The position numbers and the translations under genes are program-made. A stretch of DNA of 64,000 nucleotides from Pseudoglutamicibacter cumminsii (GTDB taxonomy: Bacteria; Actinomycetota; Actinomycetes; Actinomycetales; Micrococcaceae). The stretch covers positions 1 through 64,000 of the forward strand of contig NZ_QFWG01000003.1 of the NCBI RefSeq assembly GCF_003143995.1. Reading direction: 5' to 3'. The notes beneath the pieces were generated by a model. That model saw only the letters and a list, made by a program, of their open reading frames with translations. It made no database searches and was not told where the DNA came from. This document shows positions 55,366 through 63,990 of this stretch, in pieces. How positions within the stretch are numbered: the first letter of the stretch is position 1; the number at the start of each line of letters is the position of its first letter.

Positions 55366-57363
55366 GTGCCACACCTCAACAGCATCACCTCGCCTGAAGA
55401 TCTGCGGGCTTTGGATCAGGAAGAGCTGATTGATGTCGCGGAACAGATTCGGCAGTTCCTCATCACGCATGTCGCAAAGACGGGTGGGCACCTGGGCCCG
55501 AACCTTGGTGTTGTCGAGCTGACGATGGCGTTGCACCGGGTCTTCGATTCGCCGCATGACACCCTCGTCTTCGACACGGGGCACCAGAGCTATGTCCACA
55601 AGATTCTGACGGGGCGGCAGGAATTCGATCGGTTGCGTCAAAAGGGTGGCTTGGCTGGTTACCCCTCGCGTGAAGAATCTGAGCACGATGTCGTGGAGTC
55701 TTCGCACGCATCGAGCTCATTGTCGTGGGTCGATGGGATCTCCCGTGCCCGCGTACTAGCGGGGGAAGATGACCGTTGGACCGTGGGTGTGATCGGTGAC
55801 GGCGCGCTAACCGGCGGTATGGCGTGGGAAGCCCTCAACAACATCGCGGGCGATGAACACCGCAAGGCGATCATCGTGGTCAACGACAACGGCCGCTCGT
55901 ATGCGCCTACCGTGGGTGGGCTCGCGAAGACGATGGACGGCGTGACGTCCCAGGTACGAAAGAAGATCGACCAGGTACGTGTGTCGCGCAAATACGTGCA
56001 GACGATGCGCTTCATGAAAGAGAAGCTCAAGCACGGCAACGCGTTCCAGCGCGGCACGTATAAGTCGTTGCACGCTATCAAGGAGTCTTTCAAGGATTAC
56101 TGGGCTGCGCAGCCGATGTTCGCCGATTTGGGTCTGAAGTACATCGGTCCGGTAGATGGGCATTCGATCCAGGATCTTGAGGATGCGCTGAAGGCCGCGA
56201 AGGCTTTCAACGGTCCGGTTTTGGTTCACGCTTTGACTCAGAAGGGGCGCGGCTATGCTCCGGCGCGCGAGGACGAGGCGGATCAGTTCCACACGGTGGG
56301 TGTGATTGATCCGGAGACGGGCCTGCCGGTTAAGAAATCGGATTCGCAGAGCTTCACGGATGTGTTTGGCGCTGAGATGCTCGCGTTAGCGCGTGAGCGT
56401 GATGACATCGTGGCGATCACGGCGGCGATGCTTCAGCCGGTTGGTTTGGGTGCGATGCAGCAGGAATTCCCTGATCGTGTGATCGATGTGGGGATTGCCG
56501 AGCAGCACGCGATCGCTAGTGCCGCGGGGCTTGCGTACGGTGGTGCGCATCCTGTGGTTGCGTTGTATTCGACATTCATGAACCGGGCCTATGACCAGCT
56601 GTTGATGGACGTCGCCCTGCATAAGGCTGGCGTGACGATCACGCTTGACCGTTCAGGCGTGACTGGCCCGGACGGTGCGAGCCACCACGGCGTGTGGGAC
56701 ATGGCGTTGGTTCAGTCGATTCCAGGCTTGCGGCTAGCCGCTCCGCGCGATGCGTCGAGTCTGCGTGAGCAGTTGCGTGAAGCGGTTGCGGTGCCGGATG
56801 CGCCGAGCGTGGTGCGTTTCGCTAAGGGCGCGGTGGCTGAAGAGCTCACGCCCGTGCGTCGTACCGAGGACGGCGTCGATGTTTTGGTTGAGCCAGCGGA
56901 CGGCCAGCGCGATGTGCTGTTGGTTGGCATCGGCGCGTTGGCTCCGATGGCGGTTGAGGTTGCGCAGCGGCTCCGCTCGCACGGGGTTGGCGCGACCGTG
57001 GTTGATCCGCGGTGGGTTCTTCCGTTTGCTCGTAGCATCGCTGACATGGCGGCTGAGCATCGGCTGGTGGTCACGCTTGAAGACGGCATCCGCGCTGGTG
57101 GTGTGGGCTCGCGTTACCGGCAGGAGATGCGTGCTCTGGGTGTCGATACGGGCCTGAACGAGGTCGGTGTTCCCGACGAGTTCTTGGCTCATGGCACCCG
57201 TGCCGAGATCCTTGAGGATGCTGGAATCACGGTGGACGCGGTTGTGAACCAGGTTCTGGAGTCGATGCGGGGCGAGCGCGTGCCGCGTGCCCGCGAGGCC
57301 GGTGCTACAGATGGCGCCGATGCTGCAGACACCGTTGCGGCAGCTGCTGAGGCCCACGGGTGA
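55366..57363 (+). CDS. dxs: 1-deoxy-D-xylulose-5-phosphate synthase
   Basis: Joins pyruvate and glyceraldehyde 3-phosphate in the first step of the MEP isoprenoid pathway, using thiamine diphosphate. The 665-residue chain has the substrate histidine in HVAKTGGHLGPNLG near 42, the TPP/Mg motif GDGALTGGMAWEALNN near 145, IGPVDGHSIQDLE near 260 and the transketolase central domain with GIAEQHAIASAAG and LDRSGVTGPDGASHHG near 425. The GTG follows GGAGGA by eight bases. Its end overlaps the DUF402 start (GTGA). Confidence 0.96.
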   Translation: MPHLNSITSPEDLRALDQEELIDVAEQIRQFLITHVAKTGGHLGPNLGVVELTMALHRVFDSPHDTLVFDTGHQSYVHKILTGRQEFDRLRQKGGLAGYPSREESEHDVVESSHASSSLSWVDGISRARVLAGEDDRWTVGVIGDGALTGGMAWEALNNIAGDEHRKAIIVVNDNGRSYAPTVGGLAKTMDGVTSQVRKKIDQVRVSRKYVQTMRFMKEKLKHGNAFQRGTYKSLHAIKESFKDYWAAQPMFADLGLKYIGPVDGHSIQDLEDALKAAKAFNGPVLVHALTQKGRGYAPAREDEADQFHTVGVIDPETGLPVKKSDSQSFTDVFGAEMLALARERDDIVAITAAMLQPVGLGAMQQEFPDRVIDVGIAEQHAIASAAGLAYGGAHPVVALYSTFMNRAYDQLLMDVALHKAGVTITLDRSGVTGPDGASHHGVWDMALVQSIPGLRLAAPRDASSLREQLREAVAVPDAPSVVRFAKGAVAEELTPVRRTEDGVDVLVEPADGQRDVLLVGIGALAPMAVEVAQRLRSHGVGATVVDPRWVLPFARSIADMAAEHRLVVTLEDGIRAGGVGSRYRQEMRALGVDTGLNEVGVPDEFLAHGTRAEILEDAGITVDAVVNQVLESMRGERVPRAREAGATDGADAADTVAAAAEAHG

Positions 57364-57953
57364 AGGCTGGGATCCCGGAAGGGCTAGCGCGCAACCCTGA
57401 AGATGTGGTTGTAGGCGAGCCGATCGTGACGCGGGCGTGGAAATTCGATGGTTCCCCGCACTGGGTCACCTACGGACTGTGTTTGGGCCAGGATGCCGAT
57501 GGGGTGTGGGTTTATCAGCCTCAAGGCATCTTCGTGTCGCGTCCAGGGGTTGCGTTTTTCGCGCGCGAGGACGCGGTAGTTTTGGTTCCGCGCGTGGGCG
57601 AGTGGGTCGCGACGTTTTACCCGGGCGGGCATCGTCGTGGCTTGAAGCTGTATATCGATGTTTCAACTGGCATCGGGTGGCGTCGCCTTGGGGACGGCGG
57701 CTGGGAGATGAACTCCATTGATATGGATTTGGATGTCATCGACCGCTCCACGACTGGCGTGTATCTTGATGATGAAGATGAGTTCGCCGAGCATCAGGTG
57801 AGCATGGGGTATCCGCAGGAGTTGATTGCGGCGATGTCGCGTGAGGCTTCTGAGCTGCTTGGGCGGGTGGGGCAGAAGTTGGCTCCGTTCGATGGGCGTG
57901 TTGAGGAACGGTTCGCGCAAGGGCGGGCCATGGTCGAGGCTGAAGGAAAGTAG
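57360..57953 (+). CDS. DUF402 family protein
   Basis: A 197-residue protein with the DUF402 beta barrel: ITRAWKFDGSPHWV was read here as the start of the fold, then LYIDVSTGIGWRRLGDGGWEMNSIDMDLDVIDRSTTGVYLDDEDEFAEH, in which the acidic residues of the family metal site (DVIxxxxGxxxxxDEDE) are present. Relatives include FomD-type nucleotide phosphatases, so a nucleoside-diphosphate phosphatase activity is possible. A long C-terminal helix follows. Its GTG overlaps the dxs stop. Confidence 0.8.
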   Translation: MKAGIPEGLARNPEDVVVGEPIVTRAWKFDGSPHWVTYGLCLGQDADGVWVYQPQGIFVSRPGVAFFAREDAVVLVPRVGEWVATFYPGGHRRGLKLYIDVSTGIGWRRLGDGGWEMNSIDMDLDVIDRSTTGVYLDDEDEFAEHQVSMGYPQELIAAMSREASELLGRVGQKLAPFDGRVEERFAQGRAMVEAEGK

Positions 57954-57959
57954 AGAGTC

Positions 57960-58496
57960 ATGCCTATTATTCGTGCTTACAACATTCCGGAGTCTGGCCC
58001 GCAGACGTTCCGTGAGGCGTGGTGGGACGAAGCGACCGGCCAGTTTGTGGTGAACGCTGGCGAGGTTGGTTTTCAGTCGGATACCCCGATCGTTCAGGAC
58101 AATGTGGAGCCTGAGGAAGGGGAGCGGCTGCTTGCCGCATTTGAACAGCAGTGTGCGGAGGACGGCTACCGGGAGGTCCCGGAGAATGAGCAGTTCTATG
58201 TTCTGGTGTGCTTTCCGCTGAAGGCCGCCGAACCGGGTGCACGTGAGAAGACGCGTGGCGAGCAGGTTGCCGATGCGTTGCGTGGCCATCTTGCATGGCG
58301 TGGCTTGGGCACGGTTGAAGAACCTGTGTACGAGGGACGTGAGCAGGTGGTTCGTGTCATGACGACTGCCCCGAAGCTTGCGGCGAAGGCTATTTCGACG
58401 TGTGTGCGTGAGAATGCGCGTCAGGATTTCAGCAAGATGTCGATGCGGCAGGCGAGTGTCGCTGAACCGGACAAGCAACGGCCGGTTAGGCTCTAG
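57960..58496 (+). CDS. Conserved hypothetical protein
   Basis: A 178-residue soluble protein that I do not recognise. It starts MPIIRAYNIPESGPQTFREAWWDEATGQFVVNAGEVG and ends with the basic segment DFSKMSMRQASVAEPDKQRP. No transmembrane helix, signal peptide or catalytic motif is visible. It lies six bases after the DUF402 stop and is probably co-transcribed with dxs and DUF402. Composition and reading-frame quality are like those of its neighbours. Confidence 0.75.
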   Translation: MPIIRAYNIPESGPQTFREAWWDEATGQFVVNAGEVGFQSDTPIVQDNVEPEEGERLLAAFEQQCAEDGYREVPENEQFYVLVCFPLKAAEPGAREKTRGEQVADALRGHLAWRGLGTVEEPVYEGREQVVRVMTTAPKLAAKAISTCVRENARQDFSKMSMRQASVAEPDKQRPVRL

Positions 58497-58541
58497 CTTC
58501 AACACGCGCGGCAGGGTCACGAAATGGTTACGGTTTCGATC

Positions 58542-58547
58542 TATGAT
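58542..58547 (+). promoter_or_regulatory. -10 hexamer TATGAT upstream of ftsE
   Basis: TATGAT lies 83 bases before the ftsE ATG. Between them is a small GC hairpin (58592-58609, GGCCGC/GCGGCC) and no clear Shine-Dalgarno sequence. An in-frame GTG at 58559 would add 24 residues. Confidence 0.35.
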
Positions 58548-58630
58548 TGAAGCTCGGCGTGAGCTTCCCCGACCTATCGCCGGACCATGAGGGCCGCGCG
58601 CCGGCGGCCGGTTCCGGTTGCGAGCCTTTA

Positions 58631-59392
58631 ATGATTCGTTTTGACCATGTGACTAAGGTCTACGACGCACCTGACAATCCTGCGTTGCGTGATGTCGATC
58701 TGGAGATCGACCGCGGTGATTTCGCGTTTTTGGTGGGTGCTTCGGGTTCCGGTAAATCCACGTTTATTCGTTTGGTGATGCGTGAAGAGCGCGCTACTCG
58801 CGGATCTGTTCACGTCGCCGGTGTCAATGTTGATCGTCTTCCGCAGTGGAAGGTCCCTAAGTTGCGCCGCAATATTGGTGTGGTGTTCCAGGACTTCCGT
58901 CTGCTGCCGAATAAGACGGTGTTCCAGAATGTCGCGTTCGCGATGCAGGTGATTGGCCGTTCGCGCGGCATGATCCGTCAGACGGTGCCTGAAGTTTTGA
59001 AGATGGTGGGCCTCGAGGGCAAAGCGAACCGTCTGCCGCATGAGCTTTCTGGTGGTGAGCAGCAGCGCGTTGCGATTGCGCGTGCGGTCGTGAACCGTCC
59101 GGCGATCCTTTTGGCTGACGAGCCGACGGGTAACCTCGACCCGGAAACCAGCCGCGGCATCGTGGATATTTTGGACAAGATTAACCAGAACGGCACGACC
59201 ATCGTGATGGCTACGCACGACGACGAGATCGTGAACCAGATGCGTCGCCGTGTGATCGAGCTGTCCAACGGCGAAGTGATCCGTGACGAGCACGGCGGTG
59301 TCTACCACGCTAAGGGCGATGAGGCGCCGAAGATCTCGGCCCAGGCTTCGCAGGCGTTCGCACCGTTTGATTCTGAGGAGGACGATCTGTGA
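58631..59392 (+). CDS. ftsE: Cell-division ATP-binding protein FtsE
   Basis: The ATPase of the FtsEX complex, which controls peptidoglycan hydrolases at the septum. Its 253 residues include Walker [11 protein letters not shown] near 36, the Q-loop [16 protein letters not shown], signature [14 protein letters not shown] near 139 and Walker [14 protein letters not shown]. The extra C-terminal 30 residues are found in other actinobacteria. The ATG chosen gives the family N-terminus [11 protein letters not shown]. ftsX overlaps its stop (GTGA). The prfB gene that usually precedes ftsE is missing. Confidence 0.95.
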   Translation: MIRFDHVTKVYDAPDNPALRDVDLEIDRGDFAFLVGASGSGKSTFIRLVMREERATRGSVHVAGVNVDRLPQWKVPKLRRNIGVVFQDFRLLPNKTVFQNVAFAMQVIGRSRGMIRQTVPEVLKMVGLEGKANRLPHELSGGEQQRVAIARAVVNRPAILLADEPTGNLDPETSRGIVDILDKINQNGTTIVMATHDDEIVNQMRRRVIELSNGEVIRDEHGGVYHAKGDEAPKISAQASQAFAPFDSEEDDL

Positions 59393-60321
59393 GGTTGTCA
59401 TTCGTTCTCGGTGAGATTTTCTCTGGTCTTCGTCGTAACGTGACGATGATCGTCTCGGTCGTCTTGGTGACCCTTGTGTCTTTGACGTTCGTGGGTTCTG
59501 CGGTTCTGTTGCAGTCCCAGGTTTCGAAGATGAAGGGCTACTGGTACGACAAGGTGCAGGTCGCTGTTTACCTGTGTAACTCGTCGTCGGATTCCCGTAA
59601 CTGTGCCGTGGATGGCGACGGCAATGTCGCTTCAGTCACGGATGCTCAGCGGGAGAGCATTGAGGCGGCGCTGAAGTCGCCTGACATGAAGCCGTACGTT
59701 GACGAGTTTTATTTCGAGTCTCAGGAAGAGGCGCTGAAGCACTTCAAGGAGCAGTACGACGGCACGGCGCTGGCTGAGAACGTCACGGCGGATCAGCTTC
59801 CAAGCTCGTACCGGATCAAGCTGACTGATCCTGAGAAGTATGAGGTCATCAACGAGCGGTTCTCGACGGTGCCTGGCGTGGATTCGGTTGCGGATCAGCG
59901 GCAGATTCTGGAGCGCGTTTTCTCTTTGATGAATGGCGCGTCGATCGTGGCTATTGTGATTGCGATCGTGATGATTGTGACTGCGGTGCTGTTGATCGCT
60001 ACGACGATTCGACTTTCGGCGTTTACACGGCGCCGCGAGACGGGCATTATGCGCCTCGTGGGTGCTTCGAAGACACTGATTCAGTTGCCGTTTGTGCTTG
60101 AGGGCATGATCGCGGCGGCTTTCGGTGGTCTGCTGGCCTCAGGTGTGTTGTGGGCGGTCGTTCAGTTTGTGATTCAGGACCGTTTGGCAGTGGCTAACCC
60201 TACGATCGCGTTTATTGATGCGTCGGTCATGCTGTGGTTGGGGCCACTCTTGGTTCTGTTGGGTGTTGTTCTGGCGGGTCTCAGCTCGCTCATAACCTTG
60301 CGCCGGTACTTAAAGGTTTAG
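59389..60321 (+). CDS. ftsX: Cell-division permease-like protein FtsX
   Basis: The membrane half of FtsEX. The 310 residues have four helices: one near 22-42, then a large extracellular domain (about 45-185) that contacts the hydrolase, and three near the C-terminus ([43 protein letters not shown]). Two cysteines ([16 protein letters not shown]) in the outer domain probably form a disulfide, as is typical in actinobacterial FtsX. The GTG overlaps the ftsE stop. Confidence 0.95.
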   Translation: MRLSFVLGEIFSGLRRNVTMIVSVVLVTLVSLTFVGSAVLLQSQVSKMKGYWYDKVQVAVYLCNSSSDSRNCAVDGDGNVASVTDAQRESIEAALKSPDMKPYVDEFYFESQEEALKHFKEQYDGTALAENVTADQLPSSYRIKLTDPEKYEVINERFSTVPGVDSVADQRQILERVFSLMNGASIVAIVIAIVMIVTAVLLIATTIRLSAFTRRRETGIMRLVGASKTLIQLPFVLEGMIAAAFGGLLASGVLWAVVQFVIQDRLAVANPTIAFIDASVMLWLGPLLVLLGVVLAGLSSLITLRRYLKV

Positions 60322-60342
60322 TAAGGTCACGAACAGGTAACA

Positions 60343-60382
60343 CTGTGTTTGTGCAGATAGCGCTGTGTTTGTGTTGATGTCG
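60343..60382 (+). repeat. Tandem 20-bp repeat upstream of the M23 peptidase
   Basis: Two adjacent 20-base units starting at 60343 and 60363 share ctgtgtttgtg exactly (11 bases) and then partly diverge. They lie between ftsX and the peptidase gene. Confidence 0.6.
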
Positions 60383-60439
60383 TTTGCGTCAATGTCTTCT
60401 CCTTCTTGGGGCGTTTTTTATGGAAGGACGTTAGCCCTC

Positions 60440-61936
60440 GTGGTACATGAAGCTACTTCGTTCTCTGGTCGCGGTGACGCGGCCGCGAATGCTGGTGCGC
60501 AGCGTGGTGGTGTGCGTGGAAAGCTTGCGGCTGTTGTTTCTGCGGGTGTAGTCGCTGGTTTGACGTTGACTCTGGGTATTTTCCCGGCCAACGCTGACAA
60601 GCTTGATGACCGCAAGGACCGCATCGAGAAGCAGATCGCAGGCACCGAGAAGGACCTCGAGAGTGTGAACGCGATGCTGGAAAAGAACGGAGCGAAGCTT
60701 CGTGAATTCCAGGACAAGCTTCCAGCGGCTGAGGCCGCTGTCCGGGAAGCGGAGGCTGCGGAGTCGGTTGCTCGTTCCGAGGCTGAACAGCTTCAGGGAC
60801 GTTTGGCTGCTGCGGAGCAGTCACGCGCAGAGATGGTTCAGGCGCAGGATGAGACGAAGGCTTTGACGGCTGAGCAGCGTAAGCTCACGGGTCAGCTTGC
60901 AGCGCGTGCATACCAGTCTGGTGGTTTCGAGGGTTCGGATCTTGCGTTGTTGATGAATGGTTCGGATTTGAATTCGTGGGCTAGCTCGGTTGAGGTTTCT
61001 TCGCGCCTTGCGCGTGCCCAGAATCGCGAGCTGAACCAGTTGTTGGGCCGCGGCGCTGAGCAGCGTAACGCGACGGCTCGTTTGAGCGCTGTTGAAGACG
61101 AGATCAGTGGTTTGAAGCAGCAGGCTGATGCCGCGTTGGCGCGTCAGACTCAGGCTCGCGAGGCGGCCGATGCGGCGAAGGCTGATCTGGATCAGTTACT
61201 GGATGAGACCGAGAAGGCTCAGGCTGAGCTCGAGGACGCGAAATCTAAGGCGCGTCAGCAGCTTGAAGAGCAGAAGGCTGAGCAGGCGAAGGTCAATCAG
61301 GAGATTAAGGAACGCCAGGAGCGCTTGAAGCGTGAGGCTGAGGAGCGCGCTCGGAAGGCGCGTGAGGCAGCAGCGAAGGCTCAGCGTGAGGCTGAAGCTG
61401 CCGAGCGTCGTCGCGCTAAGAATGCCGCGGCTCTGCGTGCTAAGGCGCAGGCTGCGCAGAAGAAGGCTACGACCGCGACGAACAACACGAAGGTGTCTAA
61501 GACGGTTTCGAAGGGCACATGGGGCTTGGTTGTTCCGGCGACGTCTGGTCCTATCACCTCGGGTTACGGCTGGCGGCCAACGCCTGCGGGCACGATTGAC
61601 TACGGCGGAATGGGCGGCTATGTCCACGCTGGTATCGACTGGGGTTCCCGCTGTGGCGCTCCTATCATCGCCGCGGCTGACGGCCGTGTGATGCATGCCG
61701 GCTGGAAGGGCATGAGTGGCATCGTCGTGTCCGTTGATCACAACATCGTTAACGGGCATGCGTTGACGACTAACTATCACCACATGACGCGCACGGCGGT
61801 AAGCGTGGGCCAGAAGGTCAAGAGGGGACAGGTTATCGGGTACGTCGGAACGACGGGTAACTCGACAGGGTGCCACTTGCACTTTGAAACGATCGTGAAC
61901 GGTAAGCACCGCAACCCGGCGGGTCTGCTCTGGTAG
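60440..61936 (+). CDS. M23-family peptidoglycan hydrolase with coiled coil (EnvC-like)
   Basis: A secreted or membrane-anchored endopeptidase, likely partner of FtsEX at the septum. About 498 residues: signal segment KLAAVVSAGVVAGLTLTLGIFPANA near 30-55, then ~300 residues of Lys/Glu/Ala-rich coiled coil. A C-terminal LytM/M23 domain follows, with zinc ligands in HAGIDWG near 396 and HLHFE near 478, and GTTGNSTGCHLHF. All metal ligands are present, so it should be active. The GTG start has AAGGA eleven bases upstream. An in-frame ATG at 60365 lies within the repeats and is unlikely. Confidence 0.88.
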   Translation: MVHEATSFSGRGDAAANAGAQRGGVRGKLAAVVSAGVVAGLTLTLGIFPANADKLDDRKDRIEKQIAGTEKDLESVNAMLEKNGAKLREFQDKLPAAEAAVREAEAAESVARSEAEQLQGRLAAAEQSRAEMVQAQDETKALTAEQRKLTGQLAARAYQSGGFEGSDLALLMNGSDLNSWASSVEVSSRLARAQNRELNQLLGRGAEQRNATARLSAVEDEISGLKQQADAALARQTQAREAADAAKADLDQLLDETEKAQAELEDAKSKARQQLEEQKAEQAKVNQEIKERQERLKREAEERARKAREAAAKAQREAEAAERRRAKNAAALRAKAQAAQKKATTATNNTKVSKTVSKGTWGLVVPATSGPITSGYGWRPTPAGTIDYGGMGGYVHAGIDWGSRCGAPIIAAADGRVMHAGWKGMSGIVVSVDHNIVNGHALTTNYHHMTRTAVSVGQKVKRGQVIGYVGTTGNSTGCHLHFETIVNGKHRNPAGLLW

Positions 61937-61971
61937 TTGATAGCCAGCGCAGGATGCGCACCAAAAGATAG

Positions 61972-62009
61972 ATGACGAACGCCACCGTGGAAGCGGTGGC
62001 GTTCGTCAT
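61972..62009. terminator. Terminator between the M23 peptidase and smpB
   Basis: A perfect 16-bp inverted repeat (61972-61987 with 61994-62009) and a tggaag loop, 35 bases after the peptidase stop. Confidence 0.8.
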
Positions 62010-62013
62010 TCGC

Positions 62014-62019
62014 TAAGCT
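62014..62019 (+). promoter_or_regulatory. -10 hexamer TAAGCT of smpB
   Basis: TAAGCT is nine bases before the smpB ATG, with no Shine-Dalgarno sequence. The spacing is a little long for a leaderless start. Confidence 0.3.
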
Positions 62020-62028
62020 TGATCAATC

Positions 62029-62526
62029 ATGGCCAATAAGAAGAAGACTAAAGATCAACGTAATCACGTGGTCGCGACCAACCGTAAGGCGCGGCATGAT
62101 TACGAGATCCTGGATACCTATGAAGCCGGGATGGTTTTGACGGGTACTGAGGTTAAGTCTTTGCGCGAGGGGAAAGCGTCTCTCGCGGAGGGTTTCTGCA
62201 CCTTTTACCGGGGTGAGCTGTGGGCAGAGATGCTCTACATCCCGGAGTACCTGAACGGTTCGTGGACCAACCACGCTGCACGCCGCCGCCGCAAGCTTTT
62301 GTTGCACCGTAAGGAGCTTGTGAAGCTTGAGCGCCGCGTCGATGAGGCTGGGTTCACGATCGTGCCGTTGAGCCTGTATTTCAAGGAGGGCCGCGCCAAG
62401 CTTGAGATCGCGTTGGCTCGCGGTAAGAAGGAGTGGGATAAGCGCCACGCCTTAAAGGAGAAGCAGGACAACCGTGAGGCATTGCGTGCGTTGCGTTCGC
62501 GTAACCGCCGTGCGGGCGTCGTGTAA
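62029..62526 (+). CDS. smpB: tmRNA-binding protein SmpB
   Basis: Binds tmRNA and brings it to stalled ribosomes. The 165 residues have the OB fold with [34 protein letters not shown] and the C-terminal tail [23 protein letters not shown], which acts in the decoding centre. All conserved positions are visible. It is directly upstream of the tmRNA gene, with a very short ORF between. Confidence 0.97.
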   Translation: MANKKKTKDQRNHVVATNRKARHDYEILDTYEAGMVLTGTEVKSLREGKASLAEGFCTFYRGELWAEMLYIPEYLNGSWTNHAARRRRKLLLHRKELVKLERRVDEAGFTIVPLSLYFKEGRAKLEIALARGKKEWDKRHALKEKQDNREALRALRSRNRRAGVV

Positions 62527-62527
62527 C

Positions 62528-62638
62528 ATGGTTATCTGCACTCATTGCGGTGAGTGCATCGTTCAGCCCACTGAGGCAACTGACACGCGAGTATCTGATG
62601 CTTGCGGGTTCCGTCAGTTGTGTGGGTGGGACAACTGA
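62528..62638 (+). CDS. Very small cysteine-rich ORF between smpB and ssrA
   Basis: A 36-codon frame opens one base after the smpB stop and ends four bases before the tmRNA. It starts MVICTHCGECIVQP and ends CGFRQLCGWDN, so it has CxxCxxC and CxxxxxC pairs that could bind one zinc ion. Translation would rely on re-initiation from smpB because no separate ribosome site is seen. Function is unknown. It could be chance, but the cysteine spacing is suggestive. Confidence 0.45.
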   Translation: MVICTHCGECIVQPTEATDTRVSDACGFRQLCGWDN

Positions 62639-62642
62639 ATAC

Positions 62643-63029
62643 GGGGGCGACTTGGTTTCGACGATGTGAGTCGCGACAGGGGAAGCGGGCCGAGAATGTA
62701 GAGTCATCTCGTTAACGTTCTCTGCAAACTAATAAGTGCCGAATCTAAGCGCACTGACTTCGCTCTCGCTGCCTAATTGCAGTGACCGAGTCCGTCAGCC
62801 CGGGGTTGCTATCGCTCCGGTTGTCTGACGTCAGCTAGATAGCCACTGGTGGGCACGCTTGCCGTGAGCGTGTCCGCGACACTTTTAGCGGCTGAGTCCA
62901 CAGGGTAACCACAGGCCACTTGCACTGGTGATGGTCTCTGGGACTGAGAAGCCCTGAAACAGTGCTGCGCCCGGAGAAGTCCTGGCAACACCACATCGGA
63001 CGCGAGTTCGATTCTCGCCGCCTCCACCA
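62643..63029 (+). ncRNA. ssrA: Transfer-messenger RNA
   Basis: tmRNA rescues stalled ribosomes and tags the unfinished protein for degradation. The 5-prime end GGGGGCGACTTGG pairs with the 3-prime CGCCTCC before ACCA, giving a seven-base acceptor stem with one G-U pair, and GTTCGATTC forms the T arm. The tag frame reads GCC GAA TCT AAG CGC ACT GAC TTC GCT CTC GCT GCC TAA, that is AESKRTDFALAA. The encoded CCA end is present. Confidence 0.97.
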
Positions 63030-63033
63030 TTGT

Positions 63034-63085
63034 GGGACCTGGTGAACTCTCTTGTGCCTTGACGCAGGAGAGTTCACCAGGTCCC
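63034..63085. terminator. Terminator of ssrA and the convergent small gene
   Basis: A perfect 18-bp inverted repeat (63034-63051 with 63068-63085) with a 16-base loop, followed by ttttc on the plus strand. It starts five bases after the tmRNA. Confidence 0.85.
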
Positions 63086-63089
63086 TTTT

Positions 63090-63509
63090 CTATGCCCTTT
63101 TTAATGCCTGAAGTTTTCGTGACGTGATGGCGACTGTCAGCATGTCGCCGTGTGGGGTCAGGCTGGCGCTCAAGGTTTCTGCCAACGAGCCCGCGGCTTT
63201 CCAGGTCTCGTCGGCATGACAGGTCAGAAGAGTTCCTTGTGGGAAAGTCATCTCCCAGCTCATCGCCGCGTCGTTGCAGTGCCGTTCAATACGGCACCGG
63301 ATGTCTTTCACGGGTTCCCCGTCAGTTAGGTCCAGCGCGAAGCCAACATCGACGATCCTGCCAGCGACATCGACATCCACTGTGAGAAAAGGGCACTCAT
63401 CGAAATAACCGGTCTCGGGAAATAAAGCAGCCCCGGGGGACTTCCATCCAAACCCGCTACCGTCTGCCCAGCAATACACTTCTAAAGGCCTCGTATCAGC
63501 TTCGAACAT
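63090..63509 (-). CDS. Hypothetical protein downstream of the deaminase
   Basis: A 139-residue protein that I do not recognise. It starts MFEADTRPLEVYCWADGSGFGWKSPGA and has an alternating beta-strand pattern with LTVDVDVAGRIVDVGFALDL and TPHGDMLTVAITSRKLQAL. No motif or membrane segment is seen. Its ATG lies eight bases after the deaminase stop, so it is probably in the same operon. The open frame continues upstream, but that part overlaps the deaminase in another frame and is not protein-like. Confidence 0.6.
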   Translation of the reverse strand: MFEADTRPLEVYCWADGSGFGWKSPGAALFPETGYFDECPFLTVDVDVAGRIVDVGFALDLTDGEPVKDIRCRIERHCNDAAMSWEMTFPQGTLLTCHADETWKAAGSLAETLSASLTPHGDMLTVAITSRKLQALKRA

Positions 63510-63517
63510 CTTTACTC

Positions 63518-63976
63518 TCAGCCGTGCTGCAGCCAGCCGGCTGCCTCGCCCGGTTTCATGAACGGGGTAGGCCAGTAGGCGAGATGAACGTCCTTCAATT
63601 TCTTCCACACGGGAACCGTGGGGTCGGCAGGGTCTGCCGTAGCAACCATCACATCGGGTCCGTGGACAGCCAAGCGTTCGCGGCAGATGCCGCAGGGACT
63701 CAGTACGAGATAGCGGCCATCGACGAGGCGTGAAAGACAAATTGACGCGACGATGCGCTGATCCAAACGGTAGGCGGCGCAATATGGTTCCGTCTCATGA
63801 CATAACGCAACCCCAGAGTTGGCGACCTCAGGCGCTGTCCCGGCCAAAACAGTGCCATCTGCTAGCAGCATGGCGGCCGCCCCCATATAGGGCTGGTCTG
63901 CAGGAAAACGATCCTCGATGAACTGCTGACACTCATCACGCAACTGGGAGAGCGGCAGATTGGAAGCTGGGGTCAT
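63518..63976 (-). CDS. Cytidine/blasticidin deaminase-family protein
   Basis: A zinc-dependent deaminase of about 152 residues. The metal and catalytic motif is CHETEPYCAAYRL near residue 60 (Cys ligand, Glu proton shuttle), and the second is LSPCGICRERLAVHGPDV near 93 with the CxxC ligands. The pattern is nearer to blasticidin S deaminase-like proteins than to housekeeping Cdd, so the substrate may be a cytidine analogue. The ATG is eight bases after a TAGAAT hexamer. A TTG three codons earlier is in frame. Confidence 0.82.
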   Translation of the reverse strand: MTPASNLPLSQLRDECQQFIEDRFPADQPYMGAAAMLLADGTVLAGTAPEVANSGVALCHETEPYCAAYRLDQRIVASICLSRLVDGRYLVLSPCGICRERLAVHGPDVMVATADPADPTVPVWKKLKDVHLAYWPTPFMKPGEAAGWLQHG

Positions 63977-63984
63977 GAATCTCA

Positions 63985-63990
63985 ATTCTA
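63985..63990 (-). promoter_or_regulatory. -10 hexamer TAGAAT of the deaminase gene
   Basis: TAGAAT on the minus strand lies eight bases before ATG 63976, without a Shine-Dalgarno sequence. Confidence 0.45.
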
